Shown here: one piece after another, positions 46,712 to 57,900 of the stretch
Position numbering within the stretch: position 1 is the stretch's first letter
Layout: every line of letters starts with the position of its first letter
Translations under genes and position numbers: made by a program
Assembly: GCA_035771175.1 (NCBI GenBank)
Contig: CM069598.1
Coordinates: 815,894 to 879,893 of the forward strand
Reading direction: 5' to 3'
DNA: 64,000 nt
Origin: Paratinospora sagittata
Lineage: Eukaryota > Streptophyta > Magnoliopsida > Ranunculales > Menispermaceae
Notes under the pieces: model-generated
Told to the model about the DNA's origin: nothing
The model's input: only the letters and a program-made list of their open reading frames with translations
Database searches by the model: none

Positions 46712-47656
46712 TTTAAACATGTGGTTCCTTAAACTTTATTTGGATTTGTTTTTCAGCCCATAATTGGTACATATAAAGAGAATTGAGTAAAGATGACTAG
46801 TTGTGTTGTTTACATGGTTGTTCATGATTAAGGTGACAGTGAAAACCTACTACAGAGAGAGGCAGAGAGAGGGCATAAAAGGGTGAGAAACACAAAATCC
46901 TGCCAATGTCATTAGTAAGAGAACAGTTACATTTGTTTTTGGATATAATCACACAACAGTTGATTCATAGAGCGTTGGGTCTCTATGTAGTGTTTTTCTT
47001 GGAAAAAAATATTGTAAAGGTTGTCATCAGGCTTTAGTGAGAGTAGCTTCACCTCATTAGTTAAGGAATCCAAACTTATTTAGATTGGTTTCACTTTCTA
47101 CCCACAATTGATCCACATGAAGAGTGAACGAGTATATATGATTCTTGTAAATAAATAAAAAAAGGAGTATATATGACAATGGTTGCACATGATGAAGGTA
47201 AGAATAAACAACTTAGAGAGGGAGAGAGATCATTGGTTGTTAGATGTTATAGTTATTTGTGAGAGTTGCTTTGAATGGTTGATAAAAGGAAGTACTATTG
47301 GTTCCTTGAACTTTATTCATCTTGGTGTGATTTTATACACACAACTGGTTTATATGAAGGGAGAATGAGTAAATATGACATTTAGTTAGTTAGTGGTGTA
47401 TTTGATCTTTCATCTTTTTATACGATGAAACTGATTGTGACAACTAGGAGAAGAGAGATGCACTTTTACCAAAAAAGTTAGCAATAAATGATTTCTTGCA
47501 AAATTATATATTGAGGGATCAACAGGGTTCATGGATCATTTGGTATTTATTTAGTTTCAAGTAATCGATTTGAAGAGGTAGTCCTTTTTGAGGGTTGATT
47601 GAAATGATAGACAAACTGAAATTATTGGATCTTGAGATATTTTGTAAATCGGCTTT

Positions 47657-47902
47657 TGTCACACCTGGGTTGCATACAGTGCCTCCTACCCAGGGTAATG
47701 AGTACCCCGCAGGGCATACTCCAGCCATAATGGACCCATAATATTGTCTCATTCCAGTACACAGTCCACTCAACAGTGTCTAGTACCCATGATTATTTGT
47801 CCACACTATTCATCATGAACAGTGTCTAGTACCTCAAACCTCATATAGGTTAATTTTGCAATCCGAGTAACCACTGAGCTAATTTGCAACCCAGGTGTGA
47901 CA
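47657..47902 (-). mobile_element. TIR element with tRNA-like box, copy C (complete)
   Basis: 246 bp bounded by perfect 18-bp inverted repeats TGTCACACCTGGGTTGCA and flanked by GCTTT at 47652-47656 and 47903-47907. On the minus strand, directly after the TIR, comes TTAGCTCAGTGGTTACTCGG, a near-perfect tRNA box A. The internal GTACTAGACACTG occurs twice. It has no coding capacity. Copies A and B share its body. Confidence 0.8.
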
Positions 47903-48309
47903 GCTTTAATTTTTCATCTCAACTGGTTCACATAAATACGGAGTGAGTAAAGATGACCAAAACTCATTTGACTAGTTGTGAGTATAGTTTGTGATGAGTG
48001 AAAGCATAAGATATATGCTTTTGTAGTCATTTTAATTGTATTTGAGTGATTTATATACTATGCAAAAATTTATAACCATCCTCAATGGTCGACTTCCCAA
48101 CGACCAGCTATTAAGACAAAAATTGTTTTCAAAGAAAGATCATATTAGCATTCTTTTGGTCTCATTGAAAAAAAAAATTCAATAATAAATCATACAAAAC
48201 TAAATAATAGATCATGGTAAAGAAAATTTAAACAACAGGCTTTCTGTCTCCAATGATTAATATTCTATTTTACCTCTAATTTCATCATTGTGTTTCAACT
48301 AAACCTGTA

Positions 48310-50020
48310 AATAGACATTGTCCAACAATCATTGGAATTGAATCATTTATGTGGCTTAAGATGTAGAACAAATGTTTCTATTCAGATTTAAAAGTTTTAG
48401 TTGTTGAATGTTTTAAAAAGTCATAATATGTTAGGAAATATGTAATATAAGTGATTGACATCTGGTTTGTTTAGCTTAAGTTCTTTTTAAAGTGTAGCTT
48501 ACAAGATATTAAATAGGGGTTTATATGTCAATAGAGAATTGAATTAACATGATGAAGGAATCATTATTTTTGTCAGTTGATATGAACAAAGTAAGAGTTC
48601 GAATTTTTTTTCAATTATTATTGTTAGCCTCAATATTTATATCTTATCAAAATTTAGATTATGATGATAATTACGAATATTGTTATGAGATTCTGATAAT
48701 GCAATTATGCTCAATGCTATGATACGTGTGGTTCACCCAGATCTAAATGCATTATGTATATATATGTTATTGTAGTTTATGCAATCATATTGGAGCAAGT
48801 TGTTGTCAAGATTTTCCACTCTTGTAAATTTTACAGTCAAAGGCCCTTATGTATAATAATTGTTTTAAATTGTGATAAAACAAGCTAAGTAACCTGTAGA
48901 ATTATTATTTTATTTATGCATTATAATTGATTCCCTCTCTACATGAATATTATAGACTGTACTATTGATGAAAAAATAATGTCCTATTGGAAGTTTTAAT
49001 CTTATAAAAGAATGACATCAAATGTTTAAGAGCTTTGGGACATATAAGAATTATCGGATTGTGTTCACAAAATATATGAAAGACATTTATAGTATTATTT
49101 GAAATTAGTGTTGTCAATGCCACACCTAGGTTGTGACTAGTCCATTGCCTCGGCATACTAATAGCAGGTTGCGGGGCTTTTAAATTTTTTTTAAAAGTCA
49201 AATGGGTCGGTGTAATTATATAAAGTGGATGGTTCATTTTTTTTTAATAATTATATATGTTATTGTGGCATAACTTTTTTATTCTAGTATTATACATATA
49301 TTTCCATTATGCAAGCAAACTTTTTTTCCTATTTTTTTAATTCTGATTTTGTATCTTTGCAAACATCTTCCTTTTACTTTGAAGTATTATTTTTGTTATA
49401 TCATCACAACAATCACGAAAGCCTTTTATTTTGAACTATATGTCAACTTGTCTATCTTTTAATTGCTTTTTTTTGTTAGTAATTTATGGACACAAAATTC
49501 TCAACTCAACTACTCAACTTAACTAAGCTTTTTTTCCAATTACACAGGGGCCAACTACTTATGGATACAAAATTGAAAAGTGTAAAATATAGTTAATCCT
49601 TTTTTACACCATATTTAGATTTTATGGAGTATGAATGTAATTATATAAGGTTTGTATGTCTAAAATTAAGTAATCATTTGCTAAGAGAGCCATAAATAAA
49701 TATTCATTACAATGCTTAAGAAAGCCTCTCTTCATCTAGATGGGGCCAATTGTCTATGGCCTTGATGCCTTGATAACAATGTTTGAAATCCATAGTATAT
49801 GCCTTGATAACAATGTTTGAAATCCATAGTATGGGCCATTTAAGCATGCACTATTTTACGCTAAGTCGTCACTTATTTGAATGTAGTTTATAGAGTGTGT
49901 AACATATCTTGAAAATGAAATAAACCTTACATGCTATTACAATACGATGCATACTAAAAGATGCATATTTAGAATAATGGAAAGTATAAGGATCTGTTGA
50001 TATATTATGAAATCATAAAT
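48310..50020. repeat. Left arm of a large diverged inverted repeat
   Basis: About 1 kb of this arm matches the reverse complement of 50830-51775. Matching landmarks include TTTATGTGGCTTAAGATG, TTTTAGTTGTTGAATG, AAGTGATTGACATC, TTGTTATGAGATT, CAAAGGCCCTTATG, AATGACATCAAATGT, AGAGCTTTGGGAC and, further in, CTTATTTGAATGTAGT. The arm is interrupted by ~0.65-0.7 kb of unrelated DNA at about 49113-49825. Confidence 0.8.
49765..49832 (+). repeat. Perfect 34-bp tandem duplication
   Basis: Two identical copies beginning ATGCCTTGATAACAATG (49765-49798 and 49799-49832), at the right border of the insertion inside the left arm. Confidence 0.95.
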
Positions 50021-50069
50021 GAAGTAAATATCTCTAAGTAGTATGTCAGTGACCATAACTTCCCGTCCT

Positions 50070-50740
50070 CTACTCCCAATTGGTAATTTTATTGACTTTG
50101 GTTCTGTCTATTGGTATTACTTCTACAAATACTACCCAATCCTAAAAAAGTTCACTTTCTCCAGCCAAAAGTGACATTTCTTGAAGTTAGCAAACAATTG
50201 GCTTATTCATATTATCTATCAATAGGATGCCATTCGTAATTACCTCAAAAAAATTATCTAGAAATGGTTGGACGACCCAATTCATCAAATTGATGAACGT
50301 TGTGATTTGTCAACTCAAAAAACATCACCAAAAATCCACACAATATCTCATCCTAAAGGTTGTCTTTTGTAAATTTAATTCCTCTATACTCAATTGATGA
50401 TATCTTGACCTTGGATCAATTTTGGAAAATATTTCCCTCATTTTAGTTACTTGATTACTAAATCCACATTGTTTGTCTATCATGGTTACTTGATTCAGTT
50501 ACCTGCGAGCCTTAGTAGTGAACCATCTATCATTTTCCTATGAGAATGTGTGTTCCTCAAGGTGATACACTAGGCCCTGCAATGCCTTTCTATGTAAGCT
50601 CCCTCGGCTTACTATCTAGTCCCCTTCAATTTAAGATCCATACCAAGTATTTCTTGGGTGGTTGTCCAAGTATTTTTTTATGGGGAAACACGTCCACAAA
50701 ATCTTGTACCACAAGAAAAGTTTTTATATTGAGTTCTACC
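50070..50740 (-). pseudogene. Ty3/gypsy reverse transcriptase fossil
   Basis: The minus strand, with stops and frameshifts, reads in order the hallmarks of gypsy RT. Near 50730 is a VQDFVDVFP start, then GPSVSP (about 50565), RSRYHQL (about 50410), TFINLMN (about 50280), and a KCHFWLEKV-like piece near 50160. The catalytic region is not intact. It lies in the loop between the arms of the inverted repeat. Confidence 0.65.
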
Positions 50741-50829
50741 TTTAATTTAGCAAATGTCCCTTAAAACAAGTTTTTAAAGAACTTATTGTTAAATATGTGA
50801 GTCAAATTGTAATCATAGATGATTTGGAT

Positions 50830-51775
50830 AAAATTGTTAGTTAGTCTATATAATTCTAAATATGTCAACATTGAGTACGCATTATACTACAACAATATGT
50901 AAGGTCTATTTCATTTTTAAGACATATTACGCACATACTTTGGACTACATTCAAATAAATGATGATTGAGCAAATAGAGGCACATACTTATGCCACATAT
51001 ATTATGAGTTTCAAATAGTACTTTGGACAAGCTTCATATATTTTGTAAATCCAATCCCGTCCCAAAGCTCTTACTAAAAAAACATACATTTGATGTCATG
51101 TTTTCACAAGATTAAAGCGTCCAATTGTGTCACATTAATTTTTCATGGATAATACAGTCTTCAATAATCATGTAAATAGGGAATAAATTCTAATGCAGAA
51201 ATAAACTTATAATCCTACAAGTATAGGCTTATTTTTCACATTATTTAAAACAATTTTACTCATAAGGGCCTTTGATTGTAAAATTTTTAAGACTGAAAAC
51301 TTGCTCCATATGATTCTAAAAACTACATTACACATACTACAATTAGCTGTATGTGAGCCACGCTTGTTGTAGCCATTAAGCAAGATTCATTTATCAAAAT
51401 CTCATAACAATATTCAGAACTATTGTTATAATCATAATTTTTATAAGACATACATACGGAGGCTGACATTAACAATTGAACAAAATTTCTTACTCTTACT
51501 TGCTCATATCTACTCACAGAGACGAAGAATCTTTCATCATATTGAATTCAATTCTCTAGTAACATATAACAACACCTATTTTAATATTTAGTAAGCTACT
51601 CATTAAATAGAATTTATTCTAAACCAACTGGATGTCAATCACTTGTATTCTATTTTTTCTAACTTATTTTGACCTTTTAAACATTCAACAACTAAAACCT
51701 TTAAATCTAAATAGAAATATGTTGGTTTGCATCTTAAGCCACATAAACGAAGTCAATAAAACAGACTAGATATGA
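50830..51775. repeat. Right arm of the large diverged inverted repeat
   Basis: Reverse-complement counterpart of 48310-50020. It is uninterrupted, so it gives the better estimate of arm length (~945 bp). Identity by eye is about 70-75 percent with many small indels. Confidence 0.8.
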
Positions 51776-51885
51776 TACAAATGGATCTGCATATCATATA
51801 ACCCCCCAATTAACATTTTCTTAAGCTACTTTACATTCTAATGATTTAAGGTAACACAAGGCAAGAAATAAAGTTAATTTTATAT

Positions 51886-52740
51886 ATGTATAAAGTTAAT
51901 TTTATATTTAATTTTTTTAATATCATTTTTAAAAAAAAAATTAATTAAATTATTGGGGGGCCTAATTTTTGCACCAAAATTAATATATTTTTATTAATTA
52001 TATATATATATAGATAGATTATGTTTATATTTTTATTTTTTAAATATCATTTTTAAACTTTTTTAATTAAATTTATTTTTACTTACTGTTCATGTTCAAA
52101 ATCTTATCACAATCTAAAATCTTAAAGTGTCGAAACAACTACGATTTCAAATAAGAAATCTGACAATGAAAATTTCATGACCGGTGACGAAGTCCAATAT
52201 CTATAAAAGGTTAATTCTATATTTAGTTTTTAATATTATTTTTAAATTTTTTAATTAAATTATTGGGGGTCCCAAATTTTGTACCAAAATATATATAGGC
52301 TAATTTTATATTTTTATTTTTTAATATCATTTTTAAACTTTTTTAATTAAATTATTTTTTACTAATTGTTCGTGTCCAAAATCTTATAGCGTTGAGACAA
52401 TTATGATTTCAAATAAGAAATCTGGCAACGAAAATTTCATGATTGGTAACGAAATCTAATATATATATATAAGGTTAATTATATATTTATTTTTTAATAT
52501 CATTTTAAAATTTTTTAATTAAATTATTGGGGGGTCCAATTTTCGCACCAAAATTTATATATATAGGTTAATTTTATATTTAACTTTTTTTTAACATCAT
52601 TTTTATCTCAATTTTAAACTTTTTTAATTAAATTATTTTTTACTTATTGTTTATGCCCAAAATCTTATAGCAATCCAAATCCTATAGTATCAAGACAACT
52701 ATGATTTCAAATTAGAAATATGGTAACGACAATCTCGTAA
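51886..52740 (+). repeat. AT-rich tandem array, about three units of ~260-310 bp
   Basis: The unit is GGTTAATTTTATATTTAATT, ATATCATTTTTAAA, TTAATTAAATTATTGGGGG, CCAATTTTGCACCAAAAT, a second TTAATTTTATA block, TTACTTATTGTTCATG, CCAAAATCTTATAGC, and AAATAAGAAATCTGACAACG. The ATTGGGGG landmark is at about 51952, 52263 and 52528. A related single unit lies at 38385. Confidence 0.75.
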
Positions 52741-52849
52741 CTGACAAAAGTCCGATGATCTTGTAAATCTTATCGCAATCGCAATTCGAATCTCTAAAAT
52801 GTTGAGAAAACTGCGATTTCAAATAAAAAATCCGGCAACATCGATTCTG

Positions 52850-53030
52850 TGATCGTCGACTCCCACTTCTTTTTTTCTTCTTTTTCCTCCTTGTCCAACC
52901 TACAACTTCTTCTTTTTCTCCTTCCGCGCTATCCAACTTGCAACTTCTTCTTGTTCTTTTTATTCTTCTTTTTCTTTCGGTTCCTGTTCTACCTTGTTCG
53001 CCAACAGCTTGTTTTTATTTTATTTTTATT
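52850..53030 (+). repeat. CT-rich low-complexity tract
   Basis: Long pyrimidine runs (TTCTTCTTTTTC and similar). The open frames here are a consequence of composition only. Confidence 0.6.
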
Positions 53031-53340
53031 TTTATAATTACTTCTACACTATAATTCAATCATTTTTTTTGTTCTATTAGTCAGCCACTATCTCTGTCCA
53101 CCAACCCTTAAAAAAAAACCTTCTACAATTCAGTCATTTTTTTTGTTTGCTAATTTTGTGTAATTTTGTATTTAGATCAAATATAACAATTTTATCACCA
53201 AGCATAAGGTTGAAGTTGTCAGAATAGTACACTGATGTTTTCTTAAACTTGTTACTATTTGATATTTGTGTTGATTTTATAATTTTATTGTATTGATTTT
53301 GTAATTTTATTATATTAATTTTGTAACTTTTAATGTATTC

Positions 53341-53640
53341 GTGAAATTTATAAAATATATATATAGGTTTCCCACCACTATTCCCGCACCCTTCTGGTAT
53401 GAGACTAGTCTTTGTTTGAAGCAAGAACAAAATGATAGACCTTTTAAGAACGAGGATGCCTCTAAGAATAGAACTCTGAACCTTCTATATAAGGACGACC
53501 TTCGGCCTCAACCCGATTTCACTAAGCCAACCACTCCTCGTTGGGTAAAAAACGAAAGAAAGTCAGGACTGGCCCATTCCCACTCGTTGGTAAAAAGGGC
53601 CCTATTTTATATCTAGCCCTAGCCTCTAAATAATCATGAC
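53341..53640 (+). other. Unassigned stretch with higher G+C
   Basis: A frame runs 53341-53616 and contains NRTLNLLYKDDLRPQPDF and ERKSGLAHSHSLVKRAL, with composition unlike the AT-rich flanks. I cannot place it. A fragment of organelle origin or of a decayed transposon is possible. Confidence 0.2.
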
Positions 53641-53740
53641 CGGCCTTGAACATCTTTAGTATGTTATAAAAAACCCAAATTCCATAATCAATTATTTTAA
53701 AGAAATAGTTGTGATTATATTCGATATTTTGTGCAAGGAG

Positions 53741-53741
<1 letters not shown>

Positions 53742-53776
<35 letters not shown>
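53742..53776 (+). repeat. (AT)n microsatellite
   Basis: About 17 AT units; a shorter run follows near 53830. Confidence 0.9.
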
Positions 53777-53781
<5 letters not shown>

Positions 53782-54159
53782 ATTTAAGATTTCAAGATCT
53801 AATAAGTCGTCCTGTTTCCTATTTTCATGTATATATATATATATTCTATATTTTTTTGTTTCTTCGGATATGCTTAGCTCTCGGCCGGCTCTTATTATTA
53901 CTTTGTTCTCAAAGTCTTCTCTATTTGATTCTTCTTCTCCTCTTTTGTAATTACATTGAAGAGTAACTTGTGTATAATGAGCAACTTGGCTGCTTTTGTT
54001 TGTGTAGGCAAATGCCTTGACCATTTCAGCAGAGCCAAAAGTCCACATAACTGACCGACAACATAGTGTTTTTTAGACCGGCATCTAGGTGGTGACTTCA
54101 ATAGAGAATTGAATATAGCTATCTAATGAAAAGGTGGACTAAGAATGGCCAGACGCAAC

Positions 54160-54172
54160 TCATTTTATATAT
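54160..54172 (+). promoter_or_regulatory. TATA box of the small-peptide gene
   Basis: TTTTATATATGTA about 55 bp before the ATG at 54221, leaving room for a ~25-nt leader. Confidence 0.5.
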
Positions 54173-54220
54173 GTAATGAAGTTGAGGTTAGCCAATTATA
54201 GGGGAAAAGAGAAGAAGAAA

Positions 54221-54507
54221 ATGGGGAAGTTGTGCCTTGCAGCCTTTTTCATCATACTATTTTTGTCTCCATCTCTGTGCCCTCTCAAGGCAGAATCAAG
54301 GGTCATTCAATTTCCTTCCTTCCCAGGTAATATATTAAGATTCAATTCAAAAGCTGCAAGTTCACTGATCATACAGTATTAGTTGGTTTATAGATGTTAC
54401 CTTCTCTGTTTTGATGAATGGCAGGAACTAAACTGAGGAGAATTGTGAGAGAAGGCCCTGCAACCATCAGATCTCCAAAACCAAATGACAGAAAAATTGT
54501 ACACTGA
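54221..54507 (+). CDS. Small secreted peptide precursor, 62 residues, family not recognised
   Basis: Two exons, 54221-54326 and 54425-54507, with a 98-bp GT-AG intron splitting a Gly codon; 189 nt in total. Residues 1-24 are a textbook signal peptide (MGKLCLAAFFIILFLSPSLC then PLKA). The predicted mature part, about 38 residues, is basic and has no cysteine: RVIQFPSFPG, an RR pair at 40-41, then REGPATIRSPKPNDRKIVH. Signal peptide, short length and a conserved-looking C-terminal end are the form of plant post-translationally processed signalling peptides. It does not match the CLE, CEP, IDA, PSK, PSY, RGF or RALF signatures that I know. A TATA box lies at a suitable distance. Reading through the intron would give a different, shorter tail. 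Confidence 0.6.
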
Positions 54508-54982
54508 CAATAGCAAGCAAGAGATGCATAGCAGCAAGCCAAAAGAACAAAATCATGGCAACATATATGAATATTATCCTCACCAAAGAGTTCTATTTAC
54601 GATTCTACCATCATCTAATATAATCTGTATTCACCGATGAAGCATATTTCAGCTGTTGATTTGTAAAGGAAGTTCCTCATTTGTTTACACATAAAGGGCT
54701 CTTAGGCTTTAACCATATCAGGAGTGGCACAAGGGAGTTCATTGTTCAAAAGCTGTTCACTTTCTAGACATGCTAGTAACGGCCTTTACAAAAATAAAAT
54801 AAATAAATAAAAGAAAAGGTTCTTGGGCCATTCCTTCGTTCGCTGAACACCTTAAAATACAATGGATACAGTTAACTCTCAGGCTTTGAACAAAAGTGAA
54901 GGGAGGATACACCTTTTATTGAAGTATGCTAAGGCTCCAAATCTAGAGTAGAACGAACCAAGTAAAAGGAAATGAAGTGGCT
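54508..54982. other. Convergent 3' spacer
   Basis: 3' UTRs of the small-peptide gene (plus) and of the AGPase small subunit (minus). Nothing else was seen. Confidence 0.5.
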
Positions 54983-57900
54983 TTAAATTGCAGTTCCACT
55001 GGGTATCAAGGCATCCTTGATAATTGTGACAATTCCACTCTTGATGAAGTAACCATCTGTTTCCCGTGCTGCTTCTTGAACATTGTCGCTGTTAATGATC
55101 TGAAAGGATAGATATTTTAAAACATCAATGACTCATCTTTACCAAAGTGCGTGTTTTTGAGTGAATGTGGAAATAAAATAGTAGCCATTAACACCCAAGG
55201 TAATAATGAAGAGGACTGTCATCTAAATAATATTTACCACAAGCACTGGTGGATATTTACTGTCGTCTAGTTACCAATGGACAAGATATAATTTCATGAA
55301 ACAAGACATGGAAAAAAAGTAGTTAAAAGCTCAACCTTGACATTCTCTCCAATGCGAGCATTTTTGTCAATAATTGCTCTCTTGATGTGAGAATTCTTGC
55401 CAATACCAATTGGGACACTCCCTTTTGCAGCAAGAAATCTCCTATCTGCATCAGTCTGGTGAAAACACAATGATAAATCAACAATTCATATTTATATTTA
55501 ATATATATACCGTATACTCAATACTTGCAATATGCCCTATTTGGCTCCCCTATGAACTTCAGATCTGAAAGGATATGGGAACGCCTCTTACCAGACTGGA
55601 ATTCTATAGGAAAGATAGGTTGTAAAAGATACCTCATAATAATCTGCTCCCATCAGTAAGGTGTCTTCTATGATTGCCCCCTCTGAAATGCAGGATCGAA
55701 GACCAACAACAGAATGGTGGATTTTGCAGTTCTGCAAGGATGGAAGTGTAAAATATGTGAAGGCCTCAGCTTCAACTCATTCTATACCATATTTTCCATG
55801 ACAAGAAATGCACTACGATCTAACATGTGAGCTTGTGAACCAACTAATACAACATGAACAATAATTAACTTTCTCAGGTATCTTACCTTGATCACACAAC
55901 CTTCACCAATAACACTATCTGTTACGTCAGCATCAAGCATCTTTGAAGGTGGCAAATATCGAGGTTGTGTATAGATTGGAGAAGAACGATCGTAAAAGCT
56001 GCAAATGCAATTCAATTTCAAAATAAGTTGCAAGATTAGGGACAAAGCTTAATAAGATGTTCAGCGAACAACATGAATGATTTTGACTTGTATGAAAACA
56101 ACCTGAAATCTGGTATTGGCTTTTTGGTGATCCCCAGATTTGCATTGTAGAAAGCTTCAATAGTACCGATATCTTCCCAATAACCATCAAACAAATAAGC
56201 TTGGACCTGACAAGGTTGACCGCCAATTTTTGAAGCATAAAACCAGGATTTTAAGAATGTGAAAGCAAAGTCAAGGCATGCATAAATACAAAAGGGCAAC
56301 TTTTTTGATGGGTGAGAAAGAAAGCACATAGTTTCATTAGAAAGCAAATTGAAGAAAGCATACCCTCATTCCAATGGAGGTTGCTCCAGGAATAACTTCA
56401 CTTCCAAAATCGTTGGCTCCAGGGAAGTCATCACGGAGTAAGCTCAACATCACATCTTTGCTAACAACATATATACCCATACTTGCAATGTATGGCATTT
56501 CTTTTGCTCTATGGTCATCCAGGCCTAAAATGGTAGTATCAACCTGAAATTGTTGTAAGAAAAAGGTGAGAAAATTGTATAAAATTAAAAATAAAATTTA
56601 TAAAATTTCCAATTTGACTATAAACAATTATGAACTTGATGCATTGCGTGCAATAAACGTTTGCAGAAATGAATCACTTGAATAAAAAAGCCTACCCTCA
56701 TTGCTTTCAATTGCTCCCCTTTTGGTTTCTCAGCAAATTCAATTATGCGTCCTTCTTCATCAATCTTCATAAGACCAAATGCGGAGGCTCGTTTTTCATC
56801 CATTGGCAGTGCAGCCACAGTGATGTCGGCATCAGTTTCCCTGTGAGCTTGAATAAACCTTTCATAGTCCATACGGTATAAATGGTCCCCGGCAAGAATT
56901 AGGAATTCCATAACATTGTGTTCCTCAAACAGCCATAAATACTGCCTCACAGCATCAGCTGTACCCTGTATATTAGTTTAAAAATTCTAATATGTCATAA
57001 ATTGAATGTATCTGTAATTCAACTGAACATAGAGTTAACTTTAAGATGAACCAAGTCTTAGAACAACTGAAGAGCACCAAGCGCCATGTGCTACACACAA
57101 GTATCAGTTACAGAAGAGAGAAATAGTTTCCTATAACATAAAAGATAAAAATCATATAAATAATATATGTAGGATCATTAGTCGGAGATTCAATTAAAAG
57201 AAAGTTTGAAATAAGCATGTATGTGTTATTTTACATATTATGTTTATGCCAAAAGGATAGGTTGTGCATAGATTCGATGATACAGAAAATGTGGTTCTTA
57301 CATATATCATGAAGACAGTTGAAACTAGGGTTGAGAACAAGATATTGCCCCAACCCTGCCATACAATTATCATAGTGTCAAAAACACTCATTTTTCAACA
57401 GATAACCCCAAAAATGATTTATAATGGAAAATAAAGTTAATTAAAAAAGAACAAAAAATTAAAAACCTGTTAAGAAAATGTGCTCCTAACAGATGAATTA
57501 AAAGGATCTCAAAATCTCAGGTAAATTTGAGACACCACACTAGAACAACCAAATATTTACAACTAAAATGAACTGCACAAAAATAGAAAAATATAAACAG
57601 AAAAATATGATAATATACTAGGTCATGTAATTACCTGAAACCAGTTTGGATTCTCAGGGCTTTGCTGAGCAGCAAGAACTTCAACAAACCCTTCATTCTT
57701 GTATCCTCCCATGTTACTTGCATAAGCCCGTGAAAGATGGCGATTAAGAGATGCAGAATTGAATTGTGTGAGAACATATATCTTTGATATGTTACTGTTC
57801 AAGCAATTGCTCACGGGAATATCAATCAGTCTATAATTTGCTCCTAGAGGAACTGCAGGTTTTGCCCTCTTCTTGGTAAGAGGGTATAAGCGAGTTCCAG

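Larger units (their letters stand above)
44810..47960. repeat. Degenerate tandem array of a ~300-bp unit (about ten copies)
   Basis: The same phrases recur in the same order: GGTTCACATGAAGAG, GAGTAAAGATGA, TACATGATGAAGGTGAC, GAACAACTAGGAGAG with a GA run, CAAATCCATTAATAAGAG, GGTTCAAGGAGCATTGG, then GAGAGTTGGTTCAAATGG. The ATGAAGGTGA landmark is near 44971, 45324, 45856, 46022, 46278, 46827, 47192 and 47425, so units vary from about 165 to 365 bp through indels. No open frame spans a unit. Copia lies at the left border and a TIR element interrupts it at 47657. Confidence 0.75.

Noticed and set aside
44971..47425. Possible CRISPR-like array from regularly spaced repeats
   Set aside because: Repeats are long, diverged and irregularly spaced in a plant nuclear genome; no spacers or cas genes.
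52712..53037. Lys/Arg-rich and Phe/Leu-rich frames on both strands
   Set aside because: By-product of the CT-rich low-complexity tract.
53692..54101. Frames around the (AT)n run
   Set aside because: Contain long Tyr-Ile repeats from the microsatellite; not protein-like.
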